DNA from: an uncultured Christensenellaceae bacterium
Lineage (GTDB): Bacteria; Bacillota; Clostridia; Christensenellales; Borkfalkiaceae
Length of the DNA: 64,000 nucleotides
Reading direction: 5' to 3'
Assembly (NCBI GenBank): GCA_910586825.1
Contig: CAJUJF010000008.1
Span: forward strand, 1 to 64,000
The position numbers were made by a program, and so were the translations under genes. The notes beneath the pieces are model-generated. The model was not told where the DNA came from. It was given only the letters and a program-made list of their open reading frames with translations, and did not search any database. Of the stretch, positions 1 to 8,348 are shown in pieces (the stretch's first letter is position 1; each line of letters opens with the position of its first letter).

Positions 1-2
1 AT

Positions 3-1775
3 AGATTTTATGTTTCGGACAAGAAGCTATCAAAGTTTCAGCTTTTAGATTTAGAAAAATATGGAATAACAAAAGTTGTTTATGTGGATAGTTATGATAA
101 CTTTTATGAAAGTTTAAGCTTATTGGATGAGGAATTGAAATACAAGAGCGAAGATGAGTTGGTGCAGTTTAAGAATATTCCGATTGAAGTTTTAGATTTT
201 ATAAGCGAAAATAATAAGGATTACATATTAAATGGGAAGAACCCATTTGATAAAAAGAAAGGAAAAATAGTTTTACCTTATTATTTTATTAAGCGTGAAA
301 TAGGCAATAAAATTTTAGAGCAAATAGATTATTATCCGCTTCAGATAGTTTATGGGAAACGAATTAGCGGTAAAACATATTTACTTTTAGATATTTTAAG
401 GGGAATAGCAGATAGGGATAGATATTATTTTAACTCTAGGGAAAGAATTGGAAAGAATAATATCGATTATCTTTTAAGTAAAAATAATGCTGCAGTCATT
501 ATTGACACGCATGTTTTGAATGAAGATGACCTAAATTATATTATAAAATATGATTTAAAGACTTTGATGCAAAAAAATATACGGATAATTTTGGTTTCCG
601 ATGTTTCAAAGAAAAGCGATGCTTTGGCGTTAAGCAATGCAAATCAAAACCCTCTAATAAAAATTTATTATTTGGAGAATAAGTTTAGAGAGGGGGAGGA
701 AATAGAAAGCTTAAAAGAAAAAATGTCGTCTTGTAATTTGTTGTATTTTAGTGCTACTAAAACTTTACTTGATAATTTGATTTTAATACAGGAAAAAATC
801 GGTAAAAGTAATCAAGTACTTTTTAGGAATTTCAGAGTTGAACCGAAAAATTATTTACATATTGTATATTTATTGCTGCTGGCCAATTATGGCAAAGTGA
901 CAAGCGCTGATTTAATTAAATTTTGTTTGAGAAGTGAACCGTATGAATTGATGCCAAAACTAGAAAGTGCAGTTGAAGAGGATTATAGGTATATGATTAC
1001 TGCATCGATTTATGATAATTCATATTATCAAATTGTATGTAATGCACAAAGTTGGTTATTGGGTTACCTATCCAAAATTGCATTAAATCCTAATTATTTT
1101 GAATCAATTGTAAAAGCATTTTATTATATTGTTTTAAAGTTGTTCGATGAAAAGAATGATCCTCAAAAAAACAAAAAGTTATTTAAGTTAATTAAATTCG
1201 ATAATATAAATATGTTATTGGGAGGAGTTAGAAAACGAGGGACGTCTGCTGTGATTCGCAAGTTGATTCAAGATATATACGCTGAACTAAAACCAATACT
1301 AAGCAATGAGTATCAATTTAATCATCAACAAGCAAAATGCTTATTATGGGCTATTGAAGAGCTTAATTATGAGGATAGAAAAAAGGATATAGATTTTGCG
1401 TTTCGTTCCATTAGCTTATGTTTACAGCAGATTCAAGATTTACTTGATAAGAAGCCCACAAATAGCTATTTAGGTATTTCTTTTGCATATGCGCAATTTA
1501 CATTGGGAATTATACGTATAAAAATGTTTTATTTTGAAAAAAATTTAGAGAATTATCAAAAAGCAGTAAAACAACTTGCAAAGGCATTAAGCTATTCTGA
1601 TAACATGAACGCAAGAGAACTTTTTGATGATAGTACTGATGATGAAAAGGACTATAGCGTAAGTAAGTTTATGGATTCCCTAGTTAGTGGCGAATGGAAA
1701 GAGTTTAATAGCAATGTGGAACGGGAGGTCAAGATAATAGTAGATTGTCGAATTCAAAAGTTAATTTTTCAGTAA
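3..1775 (+). CDS. SIR2-like / P-loop NTPase putative defence protein, 5' end missing
   Basis: The reading frame is open from base 3, so the gene begins upstream of the window; a GTG at 84 is probably internal. The first ~40 visible residues (RFYVSDKKLSKF, then EKYGITKVVYVD and a NFYESL stretch) resemble the end of a SIR2-type Rossmann domain, where a short helix and strand precede a Phe-rich helix. About 120 residues in, YGKRISGKTYLLLD is a Walker A motif (GxxxxGKT, bases ~354-377), and AAVIID ~45 residues later fits Walker B. The rest is helical with no recognised repeat. SIR2 plus NTPase is the layout of SIR2-STAND (Avs5-like) and related anti-phage NAD-depletion proteins; that role is inferred because the catalytic part is outside the window. 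The gene is far more AT-rich than its neighbours, which suggests horizontal transfer. A strong terminator follows the stop codon. Confidence 0.55.
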   Translation, partial: RFYVSDKKLSKFQLLDLEKYGITKVVYVDSYDNFYESLSLLDEELKYKSEDELVQFKNIPIEVLDFISENNKDYILNGKNPFDKKKGKIVLPYYFIKREIGNKILEQIDYYPLQIVYGKRISGKTYLLLDILRGIADRDRYYFNSRERIGKNNIDYLLSKNNAAVIIDTHVLNEDDLNYIIKYDLKTLMQKNIRIILVSDVSKKSDALALSNANQNPLIKIYYLENKFREGEEIESLKEKMSSCNLLYFSATKTLLDNLILIQEKIGKSNQVLFRNFRVEPKNYLHIVYLLLLANYGKVTSADLIKFCLRSEPYELMPKLESAVEEDYRYMITASIYDNSYYQIVCNAQSWLLGYLSKIALNPNYFESIVKAFYYIVLKLFDEKNDPQKNKKLFKLIKFDNINMLLGGVRKRGTSAVIRKLIQDIYAELKPILSNEYQFNHQQAKCLLWAIEELNYEDRKKDIDFAFRSISLCLQQIQDLLDKKPTNSYLGISFAYAQFTLGIIRIKMFYFEKNLENYQKAVKQLAKALSYSDNMNARELFDDSTDDEKDYSVSKFMDSLVSGEWKEFNSNVEREVKIIVDCRIQKLIFQ

Positions 1776-1791
1776 TTTAGATTAAGGCGAT

Positions 1792-1849
1792 ATAGGTGTT
1801 TCAATCCGAATTGGTTGATTAGATAAGTTGGATCGAAACGCCTATTTTT
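1792..1849 (+). terminator. Rho-independent terminator after the SIR2-like gene
   Basis: Arms ATAGGTGTTTC (1792-1802) and GAAACGCCTAT (1835-1845) pair with one G-U wobble. An inner ATCCGA/TTGGAT pairing extends the stem, and TTTT follows. It isolates the AT-rich gene from the toxin-antitoxin pair. Confidence 0.8.
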
Positions 1850-1865
1850 CATGCAAACCAAAGCA

Positions 1866-1894
1866 TTGACTTTTCCATTAAATTTTGCTATACT
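1866..1894 (+). promoter_or_regulatory. Sigma-A promoter of the zeta toxin-antitoxin pair
   Basis: TTGACT (1866-1871), a 17-bp spacer and TATACT (1889-1894). Predicted +1 is about 1901, which is also the start of the GGAGG ribosome binding site at 1901-1905, so the leader before ATG 1911 is only ~10 nt. Confidence 0.75.
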
Positions 1895-1910
1895 GATATT
1901 GGAGGCTGAT

Positions 1911-2105
1911 ATGAGTAAGACCGAGGCGATTGAGATTTTTGCGAAATCTGTTTTTAGCGGGGAGAAAAAGGTAATCAGTACCGATGAGTTTAACGCATTG
2001 GTGGAAAAAGCCGAAACGCAACAAGAGCGTGATTTTTATTTATATATCTATTCCTATCTTTTGCAGCGCAGCCAAAAGGAAGTGGTGCAAAGTGGAAAGT
2101 ATTAA
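1911..2105 (+). CDS. Small putative antitoxin upstream of zeta-like toxin
   Basis: 64-residue acidic/helical protein beginning MSKTEAIEIF. I chose ATG 1911 over the ATG at 1851 because GGAGG sits 5 nt upstream and the promoter at 1866-1894 lies between the two ATGs. There is no recognisable DNA-binding motif. It overlaps the next gene by 14 nt in another frame, the arrangement of a translationally coupled antitoxin-toxin pair. Function is inferred from size, order and the identity of the partner; the family itself is not recognised from sequence alone. Confidence 0.6.
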   Translation: MSKTEAIEIFAKSVFSGEKKVISTDEFNALVEKAETQQERDFYLYIYSYLLQRSQKEVVQSGKY

Positions 2106-2673
2106 AACATTCACGATTTTTGCAGGCGTGAACGGTGCGGGGAAAAGTACGTTGTATGCCGCCGATAACTCCGCTGATTTGGGTGTGCGCCTTAACTCTG
2201 ATGAGATCGTGCGGGAAGCGGGAGCAGATTGGCGGAGCATAGAGGCGCAAATCGAAGCGGGCAAGAAACTTTTGCAAATGCAGAAGGAATGTTTTGAAAA
2301 GGGGATTTCCTGCAATCGGGAAACGACGCTATGCGGTAACAATATTGTAAATTCGATTCGGACGGCGAAGGAACTCGGATATAAAATTCATCTGCGCTAC
2401 GTTGGGGTGAGCGATCCGCAAATCGCCAAGGATCGCGTAAAAAGACGGATAGAGCTTGGCGGGCACGGCGTGAGCGAAGCGACGATCGAGCACAGATACG
2501 AAACTTCCGCAGAGAACTTTCTTAAAGTGTACGAGCTGTGCGACCAAATCAATATCTACGATAATTCGGGGGAATATTTGGTTTTGGCGGCATATACCGT
2601 TTGCGGGAAATTGCAAAAGACAAACGCAAGTATTGAATGGGTAGATAACTTATTAGCGCATATAGAAAATTAA
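2092..2673 (+). CDS. Zeta toxin family P-loop kinase
   Basis: 193 residues from a GTG at 2092 that follows AAAAGGA by ~11 nt; ATGs further upstream in this frame lie inside the antitoxin gene. The Walker A motif GVNGAGKST lies near residues 11-19. RETTLCGNN is followed by a conserved stretch rich in Lys/Arg (KDRVKRRIELGGHGV), typical of the compact zeta-toxin-like kinases of gut Firmicutes. Classical zeta toxins phosphorylate UDP-N-acetylglucosamine and block wall synthesis; whether this shorter relative does the same is unknown. It is co-transcribed with, and overlaps, the small upstream gene. Base composition is closer to the chromosome than that of the SIR2-like gene. Confidence 0.75.
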   Translation: MESIKTFTIFAGVNGAGKSTLYAADNSADLGVRLNSDEIVREAGADWRSIEAQIEAGKKLLQMQKECFEKGISCNRETTLCGNNIVNSIRTAKELGYKIHLRYVGVSDPQIAKDRVKRRIELGGHGVSEATIEHRYETSAENFLKVYELCDQINIYDNSGEYLVLAAYTVCGKLQKTNASIEWVDNLLAHIEN

Positions 2674-2775
2674 AGTTTTAATTTTAGCATGATATAATTT
2701 GGTGCGACATTGAGGTTCGGATTTGTTACCATTTGGTGCACCATACGGGAATTATCCGAATCGGATAGTTACGAG

Positions 2776-2807
2776 AAAATCCCGACGTATCGCGTCGGGA
2801 TTTTCTT
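2776..2807 (+). terminator. Terminator after zeta toxin
   Basis: Perfect 11-bp inverted repeat AAAATCCCGAC (2776-2786) / GTCGGGATTTT (2794-2804), with a T-rich end. Symmetry would let it work on both strands. The 100 bases before it hold two copies of ATTTGGTGC (about 2697 and 2732) and nothing else recognised. Confidence 0.85.
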
Positions 2808-2849
2808 ATTCTGTAATATAAAGCGTCGGGCAAATCTTTTATCATTTCC

Positions 2850-2878
2850 TTGACAAGCGCGAGCGACCCTGTTATAAT
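2850..2878 (+). promoter_or_regulatory. Consensus sigma-A promoter of ftsA-ftsZ
   Basis: TTGACA (2850-2855), exactly 17 bp, then TATAAT (2873-2878). Predicted +1 is near 2885, about 40 nt before ATG 2925. Confidence 0.9.
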
Positions 2879-2924
2879 ATACGAAAGTCGTATTTTCGGA
2901 TTTTACGGAGAAGGAGAAGGCGGT

Positions 2925-4076
2925 ATGGGGCGCAAAAGCGTTGCGGTTTTAGACGTTCGTTCCTCGGAGATCACGGTGATCGTCGGCGAACGCGGCGTAA
3001 ACGATACGTTTGTGTTCAAAGCGAATAAGAGTGAAGAATACGACGGATACGATGAATCTGCCTTTTTCAATGAAGAACGACTTTCGGAAGCAGTAATCCG
3101 CGCCGTGTCTGCCGCCGAGCAGGTTTGCGGAGAGCGGATCAAAGATTTATATGTCGGCGTTCCCGGTGCGTTTACCGAGGTCGTGCCGAAAGAACAGGTG
3201 ATCGGATTTCCGAAAAAACGCAGAATCGGACCGCGGGAAATTTCGGCGCTTTACGAGAGCGGGAAAGAGGCGCGGAGCGGTTACAGGGCGGTTCGTGCGA
3301 CGAGCATGATCTATAATACGGCGGATAACCGACGCGTGTTGGATCCGATCGGTTTGTCGTCCGCCGTTTTGAGCGGAAATCTTTCGTATTTTTATTGCAG
3401 TGAATATTTCATCGGGATCATGGACGGAATATTCGCCAAAATGAATATCAAAGCGCATTATATCCCAGCGCAATACGCGATGGCGGTCTATCTGATCCCT
3501 TCGGAAACGCGAGACGAGTACGCATTATTGCTCGACGTAGGGTTCCTTTCTTCGTCGGCGCTCGTTGTTTTGGGGAACGGCGTGTTGGCGCAAAAGACGT
3601 TTTGGTCGGGCAAGGGGCAGATCGCGGCGTTTATCATGCAACGTTTTTCCCTTTCTTACGACGCGGCGTTGTCTCTTCTCAGTAAAGCGAATTTATATGC
3701 GAAAAGTAATTCGGGAACGGTGGAATATATCTTCCGCGGACAGGCTTACGATATCGACGTGGATCTGCTTACGGAGACGGTAAAGGAAGGGTTGGACGTA
3801 CTCTGCGAGGAAGTGAGCGGATTTTTGGAATCCTGTTCGGGAAAAGAACTCGAATTCAAACCGCTTTTTGTCACGGGAGAAGGTTTGGCGGATATTCGCG
3901 GGGCGATCGAACACGTCAGTAAACGCGTGAATCGCGTATGCGAACCGATTGCGCCGAATTTACCTTATTATAATAAACCGTCTATGAGTTCGCGGATCGC
4001 GTTGCTCGACATGGCGGCGGAAGACGTCCGGAAAACCGGACTGATATATCGACTTTTTAACGGATTCGGAGGTTAA
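2925..4076 (+). CDS. ftsA: FtsA-like actin-fold cell division protein
   Basis: 383 residues from ATG 2925, preceded by a GGAG-rich ribosome binding site and the promoter at 2850-2878; an in-frame codon at 2850 is upstream of the transcription start. The N terminus (VAVLDVRSSEITVIVGE) is an ASKHA phosphate-1 loop, followed by LYVGVPGAF, a LLLDVGF phosphate-2-like strand near residue 200, and a late glycine-rich LFVTGEGLADIRG adenosine loop. FtsA anchors FtsZ to the membrane, usually through a C-terminal amphipathic helix; here the tail RKTGLIYRLFNGFGG is a plausible short one. It is divergent from well-studied FtsA, so the call rests on the fold plus the position 7 nt before ftsZ. A PilM/SpoIIA-like ATPase is the alternative. 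Confidence 0.75.
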   Translation: MGRKSVAVLDVRSSEITVIVGERGVNDTFVFKANKSEEYDGYDESAFFNEERLSEAVIRAVSAAEQVCGERIKDLYVGVPGAFTEVVPKEQVIGFPKKRRIGPREISALYESGKEARSGYRAVRATSMIYNTADNRRVLDPIGLSSAVLSGNLSYFYCSEYFIGIMDGIFAKMNIKAHYIPAQYAMAVYLIPSETRDEYALLLDVGFLSSSALVVLGNGVLAQKTFWSGKGQIAAFIMQRFSLSYDAALSLLSKANLYAKSNSGTVEYIFRGQAYDIDVDLLTETVKEGLDVLCEEVSGFLESCSGKELEFKPLFVTGEGLADIRGAIEHVSKRVNRVCEPIAPNLPYYNKPSMSSRIALLDMAAEDVRKTGLIYRLFNGFGG

Positions 4077-4083
4077 TAAACTT

Positions 4084-5385
4084 ATGTCTTACGATAATAT
4101 GCTTTTCGGAGGAAACGATAGCCGCGGCGATCCGTCCGCGCAATCGGCGGATTCTTCCGCTTTTATCAGCGGAAGGGCGAAGATCCGCGTCATCGGCGTC
4201 GGCGGTGCGGGAAATAACGCCGTCAACCGCATGATTGAAGCAGGGATCACGAGCGCGGAATACATTGCCGTAAATACCGACGCACAGATTCTTGCCTGCA
4301 ACAAAGCGTCTACTAAGATTCAGATCGGCGTCAAAAAGACAAAAGGTCTCGGTGCGGGAGCGGATCCCGATCTCGGCAGAGAGGCCGCGGAGGAGAGCAA
4401 AGAACAGCTCTCTGCGGCGATCGCCGATACCGACTTGCTGTTTATCACGGCAGGCATGGGCGGAGGAACGGGTACAGGCGCGGCGCCCGTTATCGCGCGT
4501 CTTGCAAAAGAACAGAAGGATAAAAAGATCCTTACGGTTGCAGTTGTTACGGAACCTTTTGATTTCGAAGGCAGACGCCGTATGGATAACGCCATGAAGG
4601 GCATCGACAATCTGCGGAAATACGTGGATACGCTTGTGATCATTCCGAACGAAAAGATCAGCGAAGTCGTACCGAAAAATGCAACGATGACGGAAGCGCT
4701 GCGCGTTGCGGACGAGGTTTTGAAGCAGGGAATTCGCGGGATTGCGGATCTGATCGTCACGCCCGCGCTCATCAACCTCGACTTTGCCGACGTGCGCACG
4801 ATTCTGAAAGACAGGGGGCTTGCGCACATGGGCGTCGGCGTCGCCAAGGGCGAAAACAGGATTATCGACGCGGTACGCCTTGCCGTCAATTCGCCTTTGC
4901 TCGATACGACGATCGAAGGGGCGACCGGCGTTATTCTCAATATTGTCGGCGGTCCCGATCTGACGTTGGACGAAGTTCGCAAAGCGGCGGGCTTGATCCA
5001 CGGCGTCGTCGATTTCTCCGCAAACATCATCTTCGGCGCGTGCATCGACGAAGAAATACAGGACGAGGTCGAAGTGACCGTGATTGCAACGGGCTTCCCG
5101 TCTGCCGAGGAGCTTGTGGATACGGTATCCAGAAGCGCCGGCTATGCGCCCGTTCGCGGCGGCGAGACGCCGCGCGCGAATCCCTACGGGCAACAAAACG
5201 GTTATCAAGCGCCGCGCAGTCCGTACGCGACGCCTGCGCCTGCGCCGATGCCCGATCCTCAGCCTTACGAGCCGGAACCTTCCGTTCAGCAACCCGTAGA
5301 GCCGGAGGGGCCGGAAGAGGACGATTCTCCGACGGGAAAGCGGTTGCCTCCTTTTGTAGAACGCTTATTCGGAAAAAAGAAATAA
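4084..5385 (+). CDS. ftsZ: Cell division GTPase FtsZ
   Basis: 433 residues. It has the tubulin signature GGGTGTG (residues ~126-132), the N-terminal RVIGVGGAGNNAVNRM nucleotide loop and NTDAQIL. The globular domain ends near residue 335. A Pro/Gln/Glu-rich linker follows, and the last residues LPPFVERLFGKKK form the conserved C-terminal peptide that binds FtsA/SepF. FtsZ polymerises with GTP into the cytokinetic ring. GGAGG lies ~11 nt before ATG 4084, 7 nt after the ftsA-like stop, so the two form one operon. Length is slightly above the family norm because of the linker. Confidence 0.97.
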   Translation: MSYDNMLFGGNDSRGDPSAQSADSSAFISGRAKIRVIGVGGAGNNAVNRMIEAGITSAEYIAVNTDAQILACNKASTKIQIGVKKTKGLGAGADPDLGREAAEESKEQLSAAIADTDLLFITAGMGGGTGTGAAPVIARLAKEQKDKKILTVAVVTEPFDFEGRRRMDNAMKGIDNLRKYVDTLVIIPNEKISEVVPKNATMTEALRVADEVLKQGIRGIADLIVTPALINLDFADVRTILKDRGLAHMGVGVAKGENRIIDAVRLAVNSPLLDTTIEGATGVILNIVGGPDLTLDEVRKAAGLIHGVVDFSANIIFGACIDEEIQDEVEVTVIATGFPSAEELVDTVSRSAGYAPVRGGETPRANPYGQQNGYQAPRSPYATPAPAPMPDPQPYEPEPSVQQPVEPEGPEEDDSPTGKRLPPFVERLFGKKK

Positions 5386-5399
5386 ATATTTTACCGATC

Positions 5400-5430
5400 A
5401 ACGGTGCGTTTTCGCGCGCCGTTTCCTTTT
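5400..5430 (+). terminator. Probable terminator after ftsZ
   Basis: AACGGTGC (5400-5407) and GCGCCGTT (5416-5423) form an 8-bp stem with one G-U pair, followed by TCCTTTT. The T-tract is imperfect, so some read-through into the licD-like gene is possible. Confidence 0.55.
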
Positions 5431-5452
5431 GGTGCGGAAGTGAGAATGAGAT

Positions 5453-6256
5453 ATGAAAAAACTTACGCTGAAAGAAACGCAAATTGCGTTAAAAGATATT
5501 TTATTTGAATTTGACCGTATTTGCCGAAAACACGGATTGCGTTATTCGCTGTATGCGGGAACGTTACTCGGTGCGGTGAGGCACAAAGGCTTTATTCCCT
5601 GGGACGACGACGTGGACGTTTGCATGCCGCGTCCCGATTACGAAAAACTGATCGAAATTCTGAGTCGGGAAGGGGAACTCGGCGAGCATTATCTGCTGTC
5701 GTATGATCGCGGGAAAAAGGGCGTTTATCCGTTCGTGAAACTGATGGACGACCGTTATCCCGTAAAGTGTTCCAATCATATCGAAGTGCCGTATTTGTAC
5801 ATCGATATCTTTCCGCTTGACGGTTTGCCCGACGGGAAAGAGGAAATCGAAAAAGAATACCGCAAAGATTTGCGCACGGCGTTTTTCCTCTTGCTTTGCA
5901 AATGGTACACGGTAGACCGAAAATGGGGGTTCTTGCTTTGGATCGTCGGTTTTTGGTTGTATCTGTTCGCGCTCTGTACGGGACAGAGCCGATATATCCG
6001 CAGGCTCAATCGCCGCGCCGAACAGTATCCGTGGGAGAACAGCAAGATCGTGGGCGTACGTTCTTGGGGAAAAGCGCGATACGTCATGCCGCGAAGTGTC
6101 TACGAAAACTACGTCGAGATCGAATTTGAAGGCGGGAATCTGATGGCGATTGCGGATTGGGATAAAAATCTTTCGCTGACTTACGGTAATTATATGCGGT
6201 TACCGCCCGAAAATAAACGCAAAACGCAGCATTGTATGAAAGTTTACCGTAAATAA
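5453..6256 (+). CDS. LicD-family nucleotidyl/phosphocholine transferase
   Basis: 267 residues. The family signature is clear near residues 33-60: YSLYAGTLLGAVRHKGFIPWDDDVDVCMPR, here split around AGTLLGAVR and WDDDVDV, with the Asp cluster that binds metal and nucleotide. LicD-type enzymes move phosphocholine or a similar phospho-group onto surface polysaccharides or teichoic acids. A hydrophobic patch near residues 160-178 could dock on the membrane. It lies ~67 nt after ftsZ behind a leaky-looking terminator, with no clear promoter of its own. Substrate cannot be read from the sequence. Confidence 0.85.
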   Translation: MKKLTLKETQIALKDILFEFDRICRKHGLRYSLYAGTLLGAVRHKGFIPWDDDVDVCMPRPDYEKLIEILSREGELGEHYLLSYDRGKKGVYPFVKLMDDRYPVKCSNHIEVPYLYIDIFPLDGLPDGKEEIEKEYRKDLRTAFFLLLCKWYTVDRKWGFLLWIVGFWLYLFALCTGQSRYIRRLNRRAEQYPWENSKIVGVRSWGKARYVMPRSVYENYVEIEFEGGNLMAIADWDKNLSLTYGNYMRLPPENKRKTQHCMKVYRK

Positions 6257-6290
6257 ATAAAGTCTCCCGATCGACGGGAGACTTTATTTT
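6256..6290. terminator. Bidirectional terminator between licD-like and araC-type genes
   Basis: Perfect 14-bp arms AATAAAGTCTCCCG (6256-6269) and CGGGAGACTTTATT (6275-6288) with T-tracts on both strands. It contains the end of the licD-like stop codon and overlaps the last codons of the convergent regulator. Confidence 0.9.
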
Positions 6291-7111
6291 TTCCAATGGG
6301 TCGGCGAATAGCCGGTATATTTTTTAAATACGGCGGAAAAGTAATTCGGATCGGAAAACCCGAGCGCATAAGCTGTTTCTTTAACGTTCAGTCCTTGGGT
6401 AAGCAATTCGTCCGCCCGTTTCATTTTCATTGTACGGAAATGTTTCATTGCGCCGTGTCCCGCAAACCGTCGCACGGTTTTTTCCAACGCGGGTACGCTC
6501 AGATTGCACGCTTCCGCAAGATCTTTTGCCGTGGGGAATCGATCGAGCATTTTTTCCATTACGCCGGAAATACGGATATAGTTTTCCGCGCTTCGGGTGC
6601 GATAGCCGGCTTCGTTCGTTCTCGTGTTCGCGGCAAGGGTAAGCAGAAAGATTTCAAGCTTTTTCAGCAATATGGAAGCCGCGGCTTCCATTCCTTCTTT
6701 GACGCCCGCCACGTCGATACCGTTTAAAAGCAATGTTTGCACGGTTTCTTGGTACAGTTCTTCGAGACGGAAAAGCTCGTCCGGAGAAAGGTTGTAAACG
6801 CCGCGGAGCTGTTCGGGAAAACAGTCGGCGCCGAAGGAAACGATGATGATTTCGGCAACTTCTCCGTCCGACCAGAGATTGTGAAATTCATTGGGCGTGT
6901 GTACGATCATCTGTCCCGCCGATAGCATAAAGATCTTGTTGTCGGCGGTAACGCCCGCTTTGCCGCTTGCAACGCAGACGATCTCGTAAAAATCGTGCGA
7001 TTCGCCCGTATATTTATAATCGCTTGCGAAACTCCGCCTCGACGCGGTGTATAGGGACTTGATATGCAATTTGTCGTCGATCGGTTGTTCGTGATATACG
7101 GGAAATTCCAT
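6284..7111 (-). CDS. AraC-family transcriptional regulator
   Basis: 275 residues. The N-terminal half is a cupin-type ligand-sensing domain (SHDFYEIVCVASG, then GQMIVHTPNEFH). The C-terminal ~100 residues carry two helix-turn-helix units: LAEACNLSVPALEKTVRRF, and the family signature VKETAYALGFSDPNYFSAVFKKYTGYSP. It is transcribed divergently from the N-acetylhexosamine-kinase-like gene, with an inverted repeat between them, so it probably controls that gene in response to a sugar. The ligand is not known. Confidence 0.9.
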   Translation of the reverse strand: MEFPVYHEQPIDDKLHIKSLYTASRRSFASDYKYTGESHDFYEIVCVASGKAGVTADNKIFMLSAGQMIVHTPNEFHNLWSDGEVAEIIIVSFGADCFPEQLRGVYNLSPDELFRLEELYQETVQTLLLNGIDVAGVKEGMEAAASILLKKLEIFLLTLAANTRTNEAGYRTRSAENYIRISGVMEKMLDRFPTAKDLAEACNLSVPALEKTVRRFAGHGAMKHFRTMKMKRADELLTQGLNVKETAYALGFSDPNYFSAVFKKYTGYSPTHWKK

Positions 7112-7144
7112 GATAGCAGAAATGTGATCGGATTTTATAGATTG

Positions 7145-7189
7145 AATACAATTTCACGTATTGTATTTGAATTCCGAACATGTTAGAAT
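7145..7189 (+). promoter_or_regulatory. Promoter with inverted-repeat operator before the hexosamine kinase gene
   Basis: TTGTAT (7161-7166), 17 bp, TAGAAT (7184-7189). AATACAA (7145-7151) and TTGTATT (7161-7167) form an inverted repeat that covers the -35 box, a position suited to AraC-type binding. The regulator gene lies just to the left on the other strand. Confidence 0.6.
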
Positions 7190-7230
7190 TATAGCATGCA
7201 GATCGGAAAAAGTCAATAACGGAGACAGGC

Positions 7231-8301
7231 ATGGAACGGAAAACGGACGCCGCGCCGTATGAAATTGCAAAAAAGTTTTGTGTCGCGGGCAAAATTACGG
7301 AAATTATCACCTACGGCGGGGGACACATCAACGCGACGTATCTGGTAACCACTTCGCAAAAGCGCTATATTTTACAGCGGATCAATACCTATGTTTTTCC
7401 CGACGTCGACGGGTTGATGCGCAACGTTTGCGGCGTCGCTTCCTATTTGCGCGGGCGGGGAATAGAAACGCTGTGCTTTGTTCCGACGCGGGCGGGAGAG
7501 CCTTATCTGAAAGGACGGGAATGTTGGCGCATGTACGAGTATATCGAAAACGCCGTTGCATACCGAAAGTCGGAGAGCTGCGAAATATTTCAGGAAGCGG
7601 GGCGGGCGTTCGGCGCGTTCATGAAGCATTTAAACGATTACGACGTCTCTACGCTGACGGAAGTGATTCCGGATTTTCATAATACGGAAAAGCGTTTTTC
7701 CGATTTTCAAAAAGCGCTTTCCGCGGACGTATGCGGCAGGGCGCGGAATTGCATTTCGGAAACGGAATTTCTTTTGGCGCGTTCCGATACGTATTCTTTG
7801 ATCACGGAAGGCTTGCGGACGGACGAAATTCCGCTTCGCGTCACGCATAACGATACGAAACTCAGCAACATTTTGATCGATGCGGATACGGGAAAAACGC
7901 GCGCGGTGATCGATTTCGACACCGTCATGCCCGGAAGCATGCTCTACGATTTCGGTGAAGCGATCCGCTTCGGCGCTTCTACGGCGTTAGAGGACGAGCG
8001 GGATCTTTCAAAAGTGCATTTCTCCATGGAAATGTTCCGCGCCTATGCGACAGGATTTTGCCAAGAGATCAAAGAATGCGTTGTACGGCGGGAAACGCAC
8101 TTGTTCGCTTACTCGGCGTACCTTATGACGGCGGAAACGGCTTTGCGGTTTCTCACCGATTATCTATCGGGCGATATGTATTATGCTACGGATTACCCCG
8201 AACACAACCTCGTGCGCACCCGTACTCAGATTCGGCTTGCGAGCGAAATGGAAGGGCAGGAGAAACAAATGCAGGAAATAATAGAGGAAATTCTTTCTTA
8301 A
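7231..8301 (+). CDS. N-acetylhexosamine 1-kinase-like phosphotransferase
   Basis: 356 residues, APH/choline-kinase fold. The N-terminal loop GGGHINATYLV and RYILQRINTYVFPDVDGLM are characteristic of NahK-type kinases. The catalytic loop is HNDTKLSNILID (about residues 206-217) and the metal loop is VIDFDTVMPGSMLYDFGEAI. NahK phosphorylates N-acetylhexosamines at C1 as the first step in using galacto- or lacto-N-biose from mucin and milk glycans. Assignment to that reaction is by motif likeness; other sugars are possible. GGAG precedes ATG 7231. It is a single-gene unit flanked by its own promoter and a terminator. Confidence 0.75.
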   Translation: MERKTDAAPYEIAKKFCVAGKITEIITYGGGHINATYLVTTSQKRYILQRINTYVFPDVDGLMRNVCGVASYLRGRGIETLCFVPTRAGEPYLKGRECWRMYEYIENAVAYRKSESCEIFQEAGRAFGAFMKHLNDYDVSTLTEVIPDFHNTEKRFSDFQKALSADVCGRARNCISETEFLLARSDTYSLITEGLRTDEIPLRVTHNDTKLSNILIDADTGKTRAVIDFDTVMPGSMLYDFGEAIRFGASTALEDERDLSKVHFSMEMFRAYATGFCQEIKECVVRRETHLFAYSAYLMTAETALRFLTDYLSGDMYYATDYPEHNLVRTRTQIRLASEMEGQEKQMQEIIEEILS

Positions 8302-8305
8302 CCAA

Positions 8306-8327
8306 AAGCCGCGGGAAACCGCGGCTT
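8306..8327. terminator. Terminator between kinase and metA
   Basis: AAGCCGCGG (8306-8314), loop GAAA, CCGCGGCTT (8319-8327). The short T-tract follows on the plus strand; the minus side is TTTTGG, so it can serve both convergent genes. Confidence 0.8.
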
Positions 8328-8348
8328 ATTTGATAAAAGAAATTCAAT

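Noticed and set aside
4057..5292. Minus-strand frame of 411 codons opposite ftsZ
   Set aside because: Shadow of ftsZ with an extreme Arg content.
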